A stretch of 64,000 bases of DNA, taken from Allobosea sp. BH3 (GTDB lineage Bacteria; Pseudomonadota; Alphaproteobacteria; Rhizobiales; Beijerinckiaceae). This document shows, one piece after another, positions 8,501 through 17,795 of the stretch. The stretch covers positions 372,001 to 436,000 of the forward strand of contig NZ_JAIMCA010000006.1 in assembly GCF_025499465.1 (NCBI RefSeq), given 5' to 3'. The stretch's first letter is position 1. Every line of letters starts with the position of its first letter. The translations under genes were made by a program, and so were the position numbers. Under the pieces are notes generated by a model that was not told the origin of the DNA, made no database searches, and was given only the letters and a program-made list of their open reading frames with translations.

Positions 8501-8548
8501 GATTATCCAGAAGCAGATTGCCGTCGCTTTCGGCCGGGATATGCGCCG

Positions 8549-9733
8549 ATGAGCGGACCTTCCGAGTCGCGCCGGGCCTATCAGACGCTTCGCGCTTTCC
8601 TTCATAACGAGGCATCCGGCGGGCTCATCCTGATGGCGGTGGCGTTCCTCGCCATCGTGATCGCGAACTCGCCGCTGGCCCCGGCCTATTTCCAGGCCCT
8701 GCGCAGCTATGTCGGCCCGCTCAACCTGCTGCACTGGATCAACGACGCCCTGATGGCGGTGTTCTTCCTGCTCGTCGGGCTCGAGATCAAGCGCGAGATG
8801 CTGGACGGGCAGCTCTCCAGCTGGACGCGCCGCCTGCTGCCCGGCATCGCCGCGGCAGGCGGGATGGTGGTGCCCGCGCTCATCTACCTCGCCTTCAACG
8901 GCGGCGACCCGCAGACGGCGCGCGGCTGGGCGATCCCCACCGCCACGGATATCGCATTCGCGCTCGGCGTCCTCTCCCTACTCGGCCCACGGGTGCCGAG
9001 CTCGCTCAAGGTCTTCCTGGCGGCCCTCGCCATCATCGACGACCTCGGCGCCGTCATCATCATCGCGCTGTTCTATTCGTCGGGCGTCTCGATCGGCGAC
9101 CTAGCGGGAGCGGCATTCATCTTCGCCGCGCTGGCTCTGATGAATCGGGAGGGCGTCAAGCATCTCTCCGCCTATCTGCTGCTCGGCCTCATCCTCTGGG
9201 TCTTCGTCTATCGCTCCGGCGTGCACGCGACGGTTGCGGGCGTCCTTCTTGCCTTGACGATCCCACTGCAGCGGACGCCGGGGACACCCGAGGCCTCGCC
9301 CGAAGCTTCGCCGCTGCATCGGCTCGAGCGCGCCCTCCACGTCCCGGTCGCCTTCGTCATCGTGCCGATCTTCGGCTTCGCCAATGCCGGCGTGTCCTTC
9401 GCCGGGGTTTCGGCAGCAGTGCTGCTGGAACCGCTCTCGCTCGGGGTCGCGGGCGGCCTCGTCATCGGCAAGCTCGTCGGGGTGTTCGGAGCGGTCTTCC
9501 TGATGGTGCGCCTCGGCCTGGCGGACCTGCCGGCGGCGGCAAGCTGGATGCAGGTCTTCGGCGTCGCTCTGCTTTGCGGCATCGGATTCACGATGAGCCT
9601 TTTCATCGGCCTGCTCGCCTTCGACGACCCCGACCTGCAAAGCCGCATGAAGTTCGGGATCCTAGCCGGCTCCCTGATCGCGGGCATTGGCGGCTACACC
9701 GTCCTGCGCTTCGCCAAGCGGGAACAGCGCTGA
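8549..9733 (+). CDS. nhaA: Na+/H+ antiporter NhaA
   Basis: A 394-residue inner-membrane exchanger that expels Na+ or Li+ in return for protons. It shows about 11-12 hydrophobic segments and the NhaA hallmarks [38 protein letters not shown], and [16 protein letters not shown] with the paired aspartates that bind the cation. [15 protein letters not shown] near the end also matches the family. I chose the ATG at 8549 (MSGPSESRR) because the frame upstream to 8375 is leader RNA. Length fits the family. Confidence 0.95.
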   Translation: MSGPSESRRAYQTLRAFLHNEASGGLILMAVAFLAIVIANSPLAPAYFQALRSYVGPLNLLHWINDALMAVFFLLVGLEIKREMLDGQLSSWTRRLLPGIAAAGGMVVPALIYLAFNGGDPQTARGWAIPTATDIAFALGVLSLLGPRVPSSLKVFLAALAIIDDLGAVIIIALFYSSGVSIGDLAGAAFIFAALALMNREGVKHLSAYLLLGLILWVFVYRSGVHATVAGVLLALTIPLQRTPGTPEASPEASPLHRLERALHVPVAFVIVPIFGFANAGVSFAGVSAAVLLEPLSLGVAGGLVIGKLVGVFGAVFLMVRLGLADLPAAASWMQVFGVALLCGIGFTMSLFIGLLAFDDPDLQSRMKFGILAGSLIAGIGGYTVLRFAKREQR

Positions 9734-9758
9734 ACCGAACGCTGGCGCGCGTGCCGCT

Positions 9759-10118
9759 CTAGCGGCGCTCGCGGGAGAGCCCCTTCTCCGCCAGCGCCGC
9801 CTCATAGGCCTGCATCTTGGCGTCCAGTTGCTCGCCGAGTTCGCGCAGGTAGTCCCAGGCGTAGAGGCCGGTGTCGTGCATGTCGTCGAAGCCGAGCCGC
9901 ACGGCATAATTGCCGACCGGCTCGACTCGCAGGATCTCCACGGCCGCCTTCCCGGCGACCAGCGTCTTCTGGCTCGGATGATGGCCCTGCACCTCGGCAG
10001 AGGGGCTTTCGACGCGCAGAAGTTCGGCCGGCAGGGCGAAGCTCGCCCCATCGTCGAAGGTGACGTGGAGGGTGCGGCGGTCCTTCGAGAGGCGGATCTC
10101 GGTAGGCCAGGATGACAT
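9759..10118 (-). CDS. DUF971 (GBBH-like N-terminal) domain protein
   Basis: A 119-residue soluble protein. It reads WPTEIRLSKDRRTLHVTFDDGASFALPAELLRV near the start and ILRVEPVGNYAVRLGFDDMHDTGLYAWDYLREL later, the typical DUF971 pattern: a small beta domain also found at the N-terminus of gamma-butyrobetaine hydroxylases. Stand-alone members have been linked to FeS or Moco-related functions, but none is proven. It is divergent from moaA (144 bp apart), which fits such a link. The ATG at 10118 has GAGAGGTGAG upstream; a GTG at 10130 is the alternative. Confidence 0.75.
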   Translation of the reverse strand: MSSWPTEIRLSKDRRTLHVTFDDGASFALPAELLRVESPSAEVQGHHPSQKTLVAGKAAVEILRVEPVGNYAVRLGFDDMHDTGLYAWDYLRELGEQLDAKMQAYEAALAEKGLSRERR

Positions 10119-10274
10119 GATCGTGCTCACCTCTCGGGACGGTGCGACCGCGCTACGCTTGACGCAGGCCGCATCGATGCCAATGTCTCGCTATAGCAAT
10201 GTAAGACGGTGTCCGCATCCGGGGTGGAAGCGGGCCCGAGGTTCGGAGTTGAGGCAGACGTGCTGCTCGACGAC

Positions 10275-11288
10275 ATGAAGCCGCTGACGCGGCCAGCGCT
10301 GGTCGATCCGTTCGGCCGCCAGATTTCCTATCTGCGCATCTCGGTGACGGATCGCTGCGATTTCCGCTGCGTCTACTGCATGGCCGAGAACATGGAGTTC
10401 CTGCCCAAGCGCGAGTTGCTGACGCTGGAGGAACTCGACCGCATCGCAACCGCTTTCGTCGCACGCGGCACGAAGAAGCTCCGGCTCACCGGCGGCGAGC
10501 CGCTGGTGCGCCGCGACATCATGAGCCTGTTCCGCTCACTCTCTCGCCACCTGACCTCTGGCGCGCTGGAGGAGCTGACGCTGACGACGAACGGCTCGCT
10601 GCTGCACCGCTATGCCGACGAGCTGGCGGGCTATGGCGTCCGCCGCATCAATGTCTCGATCGACACGCTCGATCCTGACAAGTTCCGCGAAATCACCCGC
10701 CGGGGCGACCTGAAGGTGGTGCTTGCCGGCATCGAGGCCGCGCGGAAGGCCGGCATGAGGGTCAAGATCAATGCCGTCGCGCTGAAGGGCGTCAACGACG
10801 ACGAGATCGAGCAGCTGATGCTGTGGTCGCACGGCCTCGGCATGGATCTGACCCTGATCGAGGTCATGCCGATGGGCGAGATCGAGGCGGGCCGGATCGA
10901 CCAGTACCTGCCGCTCTCGGTGGTGCGCGGGCGGCTGATGGACAAGTACACGCTCGTCGACGATCCCTACCGCACCGGCGGGCCGGCGCGTTATGTCCGC
11001 GTCAAGGAGACCGGCGGGCTCGTCGGCTTCATCACGCCGCTGACGCATAATTTCTGCGAGAGCTGCAACCGCGTTCGCCTCACCTGCACCGGCACGCTCT
11101 ATATGTGCCTGGGGCAGGAAGATGCTGCCGATCTGCGCGCCGCGGTGCGCTCCTCGCAGGACGACACGCTGCTCTTCAAGGCGATGGACGAGGCGATCGC
11201 CCGCAAGCCCAAGGGCCACGACTTCGTCATCGACCGCCGCCATTCCCGGCCTGCGGTAGGCCGCCACATGAGCGTCACGGGCGGCTGA
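10275..11288 (+). CDS. moaA: GTP 3',8-cyclase MoaA (molybdenum cofactor biosynthesis)
   Basis: A 337-residue radical-SAM enzyme that, with MoaC, turns GTP into cyclic pyranopterin monophosphate. The N-terminal cluster motif is CDFRCVYC and the C-terminal cluster motif is [13 protein letters not shown]...[13 protein letters not shown] and the C-terminal Gly-Gly (MSVTGG), needed for activity in the family, are present. I used the ATG at 10275 ([15 protein letters not shown]); an upstream start at 10209 adds a poorly conserved leader. Moco made here would serve enzymes such as the formate dehydrogenase later in the window. Confidence 0.96.
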   Translation: MKPLTRPALVDPFGRQISYLRISVTDRCDFRCVYCMAENMEFLPKRELLTLEELDRIATAFVARGTKKLRLTGGEPLVRRDIMSLFRSLSRHLTSGALEELTLTTNGSLLHRYADELAGYGVRRINVSIDTLDPDKFREITRRGDLKVVLAGIEAARKAGMRVKINAVALKGVNDDEIEQLMLWSHGLGMDLTLIEVMPMGEIEAGRIDQYLPLSVVRGRLMDKYTLVDDPYRTGGPARYVRVKETGGLVGFITPLTHNFCESCNRVRLTCTGTLYMCLGQEDAADLRAAVRSSQDDTLLFKAMDEAIARKPKGHDFVIDRRHSRPAVGRHMSVTGG

Positions 11289-11308
11289 GCAGGCCCCTCC
11301 GTCTCCAT

Positions 11309-11433
11309 GAGCCCTCATCCTGAGGAGCCATTCCGTTGGGAATGGCGTCTCGAAGGATGCTCCCGGCGTTTCCGGAGATATCTGGAACATCCTTCGAGAC
11401 GCAAGCTGCGCTTGCTCCTCGGGATGAGGGCTC
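11309..11433. repeat. Nested palindromic intergenic repeat, family B
   Basis: Outer arms GAGCCCTCATCCTGAGGAGC and GCTCCTCGGGATGAGGGCTC enclose inner arms GTCTCGAAGGATG (11347-11359) and CATCCTTCGAGAC (11388-11400). Similar CCTCATCCTGAGGAGC elements are common between genes in Rhizobiales genomes. With the short flanks it fills the gap between moaA and the next gene. Confidence 0.75.
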
Positions 11434-11506
11434 ACATTCCGCGGGCGGCACCGCCTCTATCCCGCCTTCCCTTGACCGGCCCGGCGAAAGCGGTAACCGT
11501 CATTTC

Positions 11507-12112
11507 ATGGCGGCTCGGTTGCGTTCGATGGTTCAGATTGTTGCGGGCCGCATGCGCGGGGCCGCGAGCGCAATCCGTGAAGCCGTGCTCCAGGCCCATG
11601 CAGCGCGGCTCGCCATCATGGCGGCCCGGCTGCGCAAGGGACTGCCGCTTCCCGCCATCCTTCTCGCCGGCATCCTGATCTTCTGCGGCTGGCTGGCCTT
11701 GTCCTCGGGGCGCAGCGTCTTCGCGGTGCTTTCGCCCGCCTGGCCCATCGCTGCTGGAATCGTCGCGACCATCGCGGGGCTTGCCGTGCTGGAGCTTTGC
11801 GCCGCCTTCGCGATCACGCTGCTGACGGCAGCGCTGCAACTCGCCTACGACACAGGCCGGCATCGCGTGCGGGCACTGCTCGTCATCGCAAGCGGCCTCG
11901 CGCTGGCGGGCCTCGGCTGGCGTCTGGCGGAACTCGAGCCCGCAGCTCTGCACGCTGCTCTCCTGCCTATCGTCGGCAGCTTTGGGCTTCTCGCGCTGAC
12001 GATCTGGTTCGAGCGCGCTTACTTACGCCCCGCTTATCCGGGTTTCCGCGATTTCTGGGTCGATGTCGTCGCGGCCCGGCACTTCCTGACGCGAGCCGCG
12101 CATGGTGAGTGA
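11507..12112 (+). CDS. Uncharacterised membrane protein, gene 1 of a three-gene module
   Basis: A 201-residue protein with a basic, helical N-terminus (AARLRSMVQIVAGRMRGAASAIREAVLQAHAARLAIMAARLRKG) followed by about four membrane segments between residues 52 and 175 (for example AILLAGILIFCGWLAL, AWPIAAGIVATIAGLAVLELCAAFAITLLTAAL, LLVIASGLALAGLGW, LLPIVGSFGLLALTIWF). I do not recognise a family. Five bases separate it from the next gene, so they are surely cotranscribed. The start is uncertain: ATG 11507 or ATG 11528; a longer frame from 11336 runs through the repeat and is rejected. Confidence 0.55.
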   Translation: MAARLRSMVQIVAGRMRGAASAIREAVLQAHAARLAIMAARLRKGLPLPAILLAGILIFCGWLALSSGRSVFAVLSPAWPIAAGIVATIAGLAVLELCAAFAITLLTAALQLAYDTGRHRVRALLVIASGLALAGLGWRLAELEPAALHAALLPIVGSFGLLALTIWFERAYLRPAYPGFRDFWVDVVAARHFLTRAAHGE

Positions 12113-12117
12113 GAATC

Positions 12118-13587
12118 ATGGCGAGTGAGAACGGCCATGCAGCCCCGGCCCGCGGCGGCCTTCCCCCGCTGACGGCGCATCATCTGGCGGAATCGGTCAA
12201 GGCCGGGCATTACGGCGCGAGCGACGCGGTCGAGAACCTGCCGCCTGCCGATTCCACCATGCTCTCCCAGACCGAGCAGACGCTGATCGCCCGCGCACGG
12301 GAGCATTTCACGGCGCTGCGGCAGGAGGCGGCCGCGAGCCTCAACGCCATCCAGGCGCAGGTGGCGAGCCGGCGCGACCTGTTCACGCAGCAGCGCTTCG
12401 AAGGCCGCGTTCGCGGCGTCGAGGCCACCATGCGCGCGATGCTCAACAAGCACGGCAGCGAGCTGGAGCAGCGCATCTACGACGCGCTCCGGGCCAAGCG
12501 CGAATACGCGTTCTTCAACTACGAGAACAAGCGCCGGGCCGATCCGAAGCTCGACAAGTGGCAGTTCATCCTGTTCTTCCTGGTCGTGCCGCTGGTCCTG
12601 GAAAGCCTGCTCAACGGCAATTTCTTCGCGGAGGCCAGCGATTTCGGCCTGATCGGCGGCGCGGCGACGGCCGTCATCATCTCGGCGCTCAACATCGCGC
12701 TCGGCTTCTTCATGGGGGTGGGGCCGGCGCGCTATTGCCAGCATGTGAAGAGCTCGCACCTGTTCTGGGCGCTGCCGGCCTATGCCGGGATGATCGCGCT
12801 GATCGTGCTGTTCAACCTCGCGGTCGGGCACTATCGCGAAATGCTGATCGCCAACCCGGATTCGCGCTCCTATCAAGTCATGCTGCGCGTGATGGAGAGC
12901 CCCTTCGCGATCTACGACATCAAATCGGTCGCGCTCGTCATCATCGGCTGCATCGTCGCCTTCGTCGCGGCTACCAAGGGCTATTCCGCCTTCGGCACCT
13001 ACCCGGGCCATGCCGCCGCCTATAAGCGCTGGCGCCAGCGCTGGACCGCGGTGGAAGAGGAGCGGCGCCGGCTCGATGTCGGGCTGCTGCCGGAGCTGGA
13101 GGCGATCCGCACCCAGATCGACGGCTTCCGCGAGGATTGCCGCGAGGAACTCGGCAAGCTGCAGGGCGTGAAGACCGCGACCGAGAAGGCGCGCGACCTC
13201 TATGTCTCCCGCCTCGGCCAGCTTCGCGCGGCCAAGGACGCCGCGATGATGCAGTATCGCGAAGCGAATCTCAGGGTGCGCACCGACCTGCCGCCGGCTT
13301 ATTTCGCGCAATCGCTCAACCTCGCGGAGATCGACCAGCCGGGGGAGCTGCCCGAGTATGTCGCCACGCGCCGGCAGATCGAGGATTTCGAGCAGCAGCT
13401 TGCCGGCATGCCGGCGCTGATCGAGACGAAGCTGCGCGACCGGCTGATGCTGCTGCGCGGCGTCGATCTCGCCAGCGAGATCGAGCAGGTGAAGCTGCGC
13501 GCCGCACAGGCTGGGCGCGAGGCCTTCGAGCAGGACGAGGCGGCCCAGAAGCAGGCGGCAGAGGAATTCGCCGCAATGCCGCGCTAG
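12118..13587 (+). CDS. Uncharacterised membrane protein with flanking coiled coils, gene 2 of the module
   Basis: A 489-residue protein not recognised as a named family. Residues about 50-140 are charged and helical (RAREHFTALRQEAAASLNAI). Four membrane segments follow near 149-165, 177-200, 215-235 and 270-286. Residues about 300-480 form a long charged helical region (VEEERRRLDVGLLPELEAI, QIEDFEQQLAGMPALIETKL), probably coiled coil. The topology suggests a scaffold that reaches into the cytoplasm on both sides of a membrane core. ATG 12118 is preferred over an overlapping GTG at 12109. The next gene starts nine bases after its stop. Confidence 0.7.
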   Translation: MASENGHAAPARGGLPPLTAHHLAESVKAGHYGASDAVENLPPADSTMLSQTEQTLIARAREHFTALRQEAAASLNAIQAQVASRRDLFTQQRFEGRVRGVEATMRAMLNKHGSELEQRIYDALRAKREYAFFNYENKRRADPKLDKWQFILFFLVVPLVLESLLNGNFFAEASDFGLIGGAATAVIISALNIALGFFMGVGPARYCQHVKSSHLFWALPAYAGMIALIVLFNLAVGHYREMLIANPDSRSYQVMLRVMESPFAIYDIKSVALVIIGCIVAFVAATKGYSAFGTYPGHAAAYKRWRQRWTAVEEERRRLDVGLLPELEAIRTQIDGFREDCREELGKLQGVKTATEKARDLYVSRLGQLRAAKDAAMMQYREANLRVRTDLPPAYFAQSLNLAEIDQPGELPEYVATRRQIEDFEQQLAGMPALIETKLRDRLMLLRGVDLASEIEQVKLRAAQAGREAFEQDEAAQKQAAEEFAAMPR

Positions 13588-13596
13588 GATCACCGG

Positions 13597-14361
13597 ATGA
13601 AGACCGAGAATCTGGCGATCGTCGCCTCCGTGCTTGCCGGCGTCGCCCTCATCGGCTTCTTCGCGGCCCCTTCCCTGTTGCGCGGCCCGCCGCGCGATCA
13701 GGAGACTCTCTGCCCGAAGACCGGCCCGGTCGGACACACCCTGATCCTCGTCGACAAGAGCGATCCGTGGAGCGAGGTGCAGGCGGGGCGCTTGAAGAAG
13801 CTGGTGAAGCAGGTCGGCGACGAGCTTCCCGCCGACCGCATGCTCTCGATCTATGTCTTCAACGACGTGTTCGAGCCGGGTTTCCCCTCGTTGGTCTCGC
13901 TCTGCAATCCGGGGAAGACGGCGAGCGAGCTGATCGGCAACCCGCGGCGTGAATACGTCAAATGGGTCGAGAAATTCGGCCGCCCGCTCGACGAGGCCAT
14001 GACCGTTCTGACCCAGCCGGCGAAGGGCAACCAGTCCCCGATCGTCGAGGCCATCGGAGACGTCGTCTCGCGCCGCGAGAACCGCGTGCCGAACGGGGAC
14101 CGCAAGATCCTGCTGGTCTCCGACATGCTGCAGAACTCCGGCCAGTTCACCGTTTTCGGCACTGCAGCCGGCGCGCGCGACCCCGAGCGGCTGCGCCGCC
14201 TGCTCGGCAAGGTCTGGCAGGATTCGGGCGCATCGAGCTGGGAGCTCAGCGTGCATCAGGTGCAGGGCGTCTACGACGCTGCCCGGCTGGAGCAGGCCGC
14301 GACGCTCTGGAAGCAGGCCTTCCAGAAGCTCAACGTCACGGTGAACTGGGACAGGCTCTGA
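13597..14361 (+). CDS. Membrane-anchored VWA-like protein, gene 3 of the module
   Basis: A 254-residue protein with an N-terminal membrane anchor or signal (residues 7-26). The rest looks like a von Willebrand factor A-type fold: GHTLILVDKSDPWSEVQAGRL around residues 47-66 has a DxSxx beginning like a MIDAS metal site, then SIYVFNDVFEPGF and RKILLVSDMLQNSGQF where the second and third metal loops would be. It is not a canonical DxSxS motif. A surface or periplasmic metal-dependent binding role is inferred. Tight spacing to gene 2 shows they act together. Confidence 0.65.
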   Translation: MKTENLAIVASVLAGVALIGFFAAPSLLRGPPRDQETLCPKTGPVGHTLILVDKSDPWSEVQAGRLKKLVKQVGDELPADRMLSIYVFNDVFEPGFPSLVSLCNPGKTASELIGNPRREYVKWVEKFGRPLDEAMTVLTQPAKGNQSPIVEAIGDVVSRRENRVPNGDRKILLVSDMLQNSGQFTVFGTAAGARDPERLRRLLGKVWQDSGASSWELSVHQVQGVYDAARLEQAATLWKQAFQKLNVTVNWDRL

Positions 14362-14476
14362 GAGGCCCGGCGTCACAACCCGCACGCCTCCCCTGCCCGA
14401 GACGCATTGGACCGCGTAGCTTCCCGGCTGTATGCCAGTCTCCTAGTCAGCGGACGCCAGCAGAGAAGCCGTGACC

Positions 14477-15616
14477 ATGAGCGAGCACAGCTATGATGTC
14501 ATCGTTGCCGGCGTCGGCGCCATGGGGTCGGCGGCTTGCTGGCATCTCGCCCAACGCGGCCTGAAGGTGCTGGGGCTCGAGCGTTTCGACCTCGGCCACG
14601 CCATGGGCTCCTCGCACGGGCTGACGCGGATCATCCGGCTCGCCTATTTCGAGGGCTCGCACTACGTCCCGATCGTCAAGCGCGCGCATGAACTCTGGCG
14701 TGAGACGGGCGAGCAGGCAGGCCTTAAGCTGCTGCACGTCACCGGCTCGCTCGACCTTGCGCCGAAGGGTGGCGGTCCGGTCGAATCCTCGCTGCAATCC
14801 TGCCTCGACCATGGGCTGACCCATGAGGTGCTGGAGGGCAACGAGGTGACGCGCCGCTTCCCGGCCTTCCAGCTTCCGGCCGGGCACCATGCGCTGTGGC
14901 AGCCGGATGGCGGCTTCGTCGCCTCCGAGAAGGCGATCTATGCCCATGTCGGGCTGGCGCAGTCGCGTGGCGCCGAGATCCGCACCAACGAGGCCCTGCT
15001 TGACTGGACGCCGACTGCGCAGGGCGGCGTCGTGGTGCGCACCGAGCGCGGCACCTATTCGGCCGGGCGCCTCGTCATCACCTCCGGCGGCTGGATCGCC
15101 GACGCCGTGCCGGCACTGGCGCAGCGGGTCCGGACGGTCAAGCAGGCCATCGGTTGGTTCACCACGCGCCGGCCCGAGCTGTTCCGCGAAGGCGCCTTCC
15201 CCGTCTTCATCCTCAGCGTCGACGAAGGCAATTTCTACGGCTTCCCGCTCTACGAGCACCCCGGCTTCAAGCTCGGCGGGCCGCATTTCGGACGCGAGCC
15301 GATGGACCCGCGCGATCAGGACCGGACGCCGAGCGCCCACCAGGTCTCGCTCATCCGCGAATGCCTGGCTCGCTACATCCCCGACGCCGCCGGTGACCCG
15401 CTGACGATCAAGGGCTGCATCTACACCGTTTCGCCCGACGAGGACTTCATCATCGACACGGTGCCGGGCGTGCCGCAGGCGGTCTTCGCCTCATGTTGCT
15501 CGGGGCACGGCTTCAAATTCGCCAGCGCCATCGGCGAGATTCTCGCTGATCTCTCCACCAAGGGCCAATCGGCCTTCGACCTCCAGCCATTCTCGCTTTC
15601 GCGCTTCGACGCCTGA
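14477..15616 (+). CDS. solA: SolA-type amine oxidase (N-methyl-L-tryptophan / sarcosine oxidase family)
   Basis: A 379-residue monomeric flavoprotein that oxidises N-methyl amino acids with release of formaldehyde and H2O2. The dinucleotide-binding motif VIVAGVGAMGSAACWHLAQRG is at the N-terminus, and GSSHGLTRIIRLAY follows. Near the C-terminus, KGCIYTVSPDEDFIID holds Cys314, at the place of covalent FAD attachment in this family, and SGHGFKFASAIGEILADL ends the FAD fold. ATG 14477 is preferred over a GTG six bases upstream. It heads a run with two exporters 21 bp downstream. True substrate is not known. Confidence 0.85.
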   Translation: MSEHSYDVIVAGVGAMGSAACWHLAQRGLKVLGLERFDLGHAMGSSHGLTRIIRLAYFEGSHYVPIVKRAHELWRETGEQAGLKLLHVTGSLDLAPKGGGPVESSLQSCLDHGLTHEVLEGNEVTRRFPAFQLPAGHHALWQPDGGFVASEKAIYAHVGLAQSRGAEIRTNEALLDWTPTAQGGVVVRTERGTYSAGRLVITSGGWIADAVPALAQRVRTVKQAIGWFTTRRPELFREGAFPVFILSVDEGNFYGFPLYEHPGFKLGGPHFGREPMDPRDQDRTPSAHQVSLIRECLARYIPDAAGDPLTIKGCIYTVSPDEDFIIDTVPGVPQAVFASCCSGHGFKFASAIGEILADLSTKGQSAFDLQPFSLSRFDA

Positions 15617-15637
15617 ATCAAGCAGGATCGAGCCGAG

Positions 15638-16540
15638 GTGGCCAGCGCAGCCGAAAACCGCCGCGGCATCGTCTTCATGCTTGCGGCGATGTCACTTTTC
15701 GTCGTCAACGACGCGCTGATGAAGCTCGCGCGCGAGACCTATCCCGCCGGGCAGGCTCTCACGCTGCGCGCGACCTTCGCGATCGTCGTCGGCTTCGCGC
15801 TCGTCTTCGCCGCACGTGAGGGCGATCGCCTCGCCATGGCATTCCGGCCCCGAGTCCTGCTGCGCGGCATGCTCGAATCCATCGGCGCGCTGACCTTCAG
15901 CTGGTCACTCGGGCTGATGCCGCTCGCCAACATCACGGCGATCAACATGGCCTCGCCTCTCCTCATCGTGGCAATCGCGGTCCTGCTCGGCATGGAACGG
16001 GTCGGCTGGCGGCGGGCGCTGGCGTTGACCGTCGGCTTCATCGGCGTGCTGCTCGTGGTGCGCCCCGGCGCGGACTCCTTCAATGCCGCTGCCCTCGTCG
16101 CCGTGGTCAGCGTCTTCCTGACCTCCGGACGCGATCTCACGACCCGCAGCATCGGCGACGACGTGCCTTCCACCGTCGTCTCGCTGACCACCACGGTCCT
16201 CGTCGGCGTCGTGGCCCTCGGCTACGGCCTGACCGAGGAGTGGCAGCCGATCTGGCGGCTCGAAAGCATCTATGTCGCTTTGGCGGCCGTGCTCGTCACG
16301 ATCGGCACCTTCTTCATCATCAGCGCCTTCCGCCGCACCGATGTCGGGGTGATCTCGCAATATCGCTACACCGTGATCATCTTCGCGACGCTGCTCGGCT
16401 ATTTCGTCTGGGGCGACGTGCCCGATCTCCTGGCCTTCGCCGGCATTGGTCTGATCATCGGCAGCGGTCTCTACACCATGCACAGGCAGCGCGTGCGTCC
16501 CGACTCGAACCTCAAGCTCTCCGGAAAGACGGGCGCGTGA
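15638..16540 (+). CDS. EamA-family (DMT superfamily) transporter
   Basis: A 300-residue inner-membrane protein with ten predicted helices in two EamA halves, beginning GIVFMLAAMSLFVVNDALMKLAR. LGLMPLANITAINMASPLLIVAIAVLLGMERVGWRR and RTDVGVISQYRYTVIIFATLLGYFVWGDVPD are the paired half-repeats. The start is GTG at 15638, preceded by GCCGAG, 21 bp after solA. Members export metabolites such as amino acids or related compounds; the substrate here is unknown. Its stop overlaps the next gene's GTG by four bases. Confidence 0.85.
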   Translation: MASAAENRRGIVFMLAAMSLFVVNDALMKLARETYPAGQALTLRATFAIVVGFALVFAAREGDRLAMAFRPRVLLRGMLESIGALTFSWSLGLMPLANITAINMASPLLIVAIAVLLGMERVGWRRALALTVGFIGVLLVVRPGADSFNAAALVAVVSVFLTSGRDLTTRSIGDDVPSTVVSLTTTVLVGVVALGYGLTEEWQPIWRLESIYVALAAVLVTIGTFFIISAFRRTDVGVISQYRYTVIIFATLLGYFVWGDVPDLLAFAGIGLIIGSGLYTMHRQRVRPDSNLKLSGKTGA

Positions 16541-17727
16541 CGACCGCAAAAATCAAACCGACGCTCGCGATCCTTGTCGCGATCTCCGCCCTTCAGCCGA
16601 TCGCGCTCAACCTGCTGGCTCCGGCGACGCCGGCCCTCACCCGTCATTTCGCGTCGAACTACGCCACCATCCAGCTCACGCTGACTCTGTTCCTCGTCTC
16701 CGTGGCCCTGACGCAGCTCGTCGTCGGGCCGCTGTCGGACCGGTTCGGCCGGCGCCCCTGCGTCAATGCAGGCATCGCGCTGTTCGTCCTCGGCTCGGTG
16801 CTCGGGGCGCTCGCGCCATCGACCAGCGTGCTTCTCCTGGCGCGCGTGCTCGAAGGAGCGGGCTCCGGCGCCGTCTTCGCCCTGTCGCGAGCCATCATCC
16901 GCGACAGCGCCGACCGGGACGAGGCAGCGAGCCAGATCGCCAGCGTCACCATGGTCATGGTCGTCGCACCGATGCTTTCCCCCTGGCTCGGCGGCCAGAT
17001 CGACACCGCGTTCGGATGGCGCGCGATCTTCCTCGTCATGGCCGTATTCGGCATCGCAGTCCTGATGCTGACCGTCACGCGGCTGCCCGAGACTGCGCCG
17101 CATGTCGGCATGCGCAGCTCGCTGCTCGGCGTCTTCCGCGCCTTTCCGACACTCGTGCGCAACCGCGAATTCGTCCTGAACGTCGCAGCGGGCTCCAGCG
17201 CGACCTCCGCCTTCTTCGTCTTCATCGCGGCGGCGCCTTACATCGTCGTCGAAACGATGGGGCGAGGTTCAGACACCTATGGCGCCTACTTCATGCTGAA
17301 CGCGCTCGGTTACATGATCGGCAACTTCACGATGTCGCGGCTGGCGGTGCGGCTCGGGACGCCGCGCATGGTGCGGCTGGGGCTCGTCATCTCCTTCGTC
17401 GGAACCGCAATCAGCCTCGCACTGTCCCTGTCGCCCTGGTGGACGCCGCTGACGCTCTTCCTGCCCCTTGCGGTGAACGCCATCGGCAACGGCCTGACGA
17501 TCCCCGGGGCGACCGCAGAGGCGCTTTCGGCACGCCCCGATCTGGCAGGCTCCGCCGCCGGGCTGCTGGGCGCGACCCAGCTCGGCATCAGCGCGGCGCT
17601 GACCGTCCTGATCAGTTGGCTCGTAACGATCTGGCCGCAGTCCATGACCGTGCTGATCTGGCTTCTGGTCGCAACCGGGCTGGTCGCCGCCAGCCTCCGG
17701 AAAGCAAAGCCCGGCCCGGCCGTGTGA
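16537..17727 (+). CDS. Bcr/CflA-type MFS drug exporter
   Basis: A 396-residue 12-helix major facilitator. The start is GTG 16537 overlapping the EamA stop (GTGA); the same frame upstream is an out-of-phase reading of that gene. Family marks include LATPALTRHF-like opening text, VGPLSDRFGRRPCVNAGIALFVLGSVLGALAPS in loop 2-3 and LARVLEGAGSGAVFALSRAIIRD, typical of Bcr/CflA. It is a proton-driven exporter. Coupling to EamA and closeness to solA suggest export of products or analogues linked with that oxidase, but this is inference. Confidence 0.85.
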   Translation: MTTAKIKPTLAILVAISALQPIALNLLAPATPALTRHFASNYATIQLTLTLFLVSVALTQLVVGPLSDRFGRRPCVNAGIALFVLGSVLGALAPSTSVLLLARVLEGAGSGAVFALSRAIIRDSADRDEAASQIASVTMVMVVAPMLSPWLGGQIDTAFGWRAIFLVMAVFGIAVLMLTVTRLPETAPHVGMRSSLLGVFRAFPTLVRNREFVLNVAAGSSATSAFFVFIAAAPYIVVETMGRGSDTYGAYFMLNALGYMIGNFTMSRLAVRLGTPRMVRLGLVISFVGTAISLALSLSPWWTPLTLFLPLAVNAIGNGLTIPGATAEALSARPDLAGSAAGLLGATQLGISAALTVLISWLVTIWPQSMTVLIWLLVATGLVAASLRKAKPGPAV

Positions 17728-17729
17728 TC

Positions 17730-17770
17730 GCATCGGACCGAAAAGTGCATTCCACTTTTCGGTCCGATGC
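17730..17770. repeat. Dispersed palindromic repeat, family A copy 2
   Basis: GCATCGGACCGAAAAGTG and CACTTTTCGGTCCGATGC flank a short CATTC centre, giving an 18-bp stem. It lies between convergent genes and could also act as a bidirectional terminator, though it lacks a strong T-run. Confidence 0.8.
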
Positions 17771-17795
17771 TATGCCGGGCCTTGACTGCTCCGCC

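Noticed and set aside
12034-14385. Long minus-strand open frame opposite the three-gene module
   Set aside because: Low-complexity His/Arg/Leu-rich product; the plus-strand genes have good starts, tight spacing and plausible helices.
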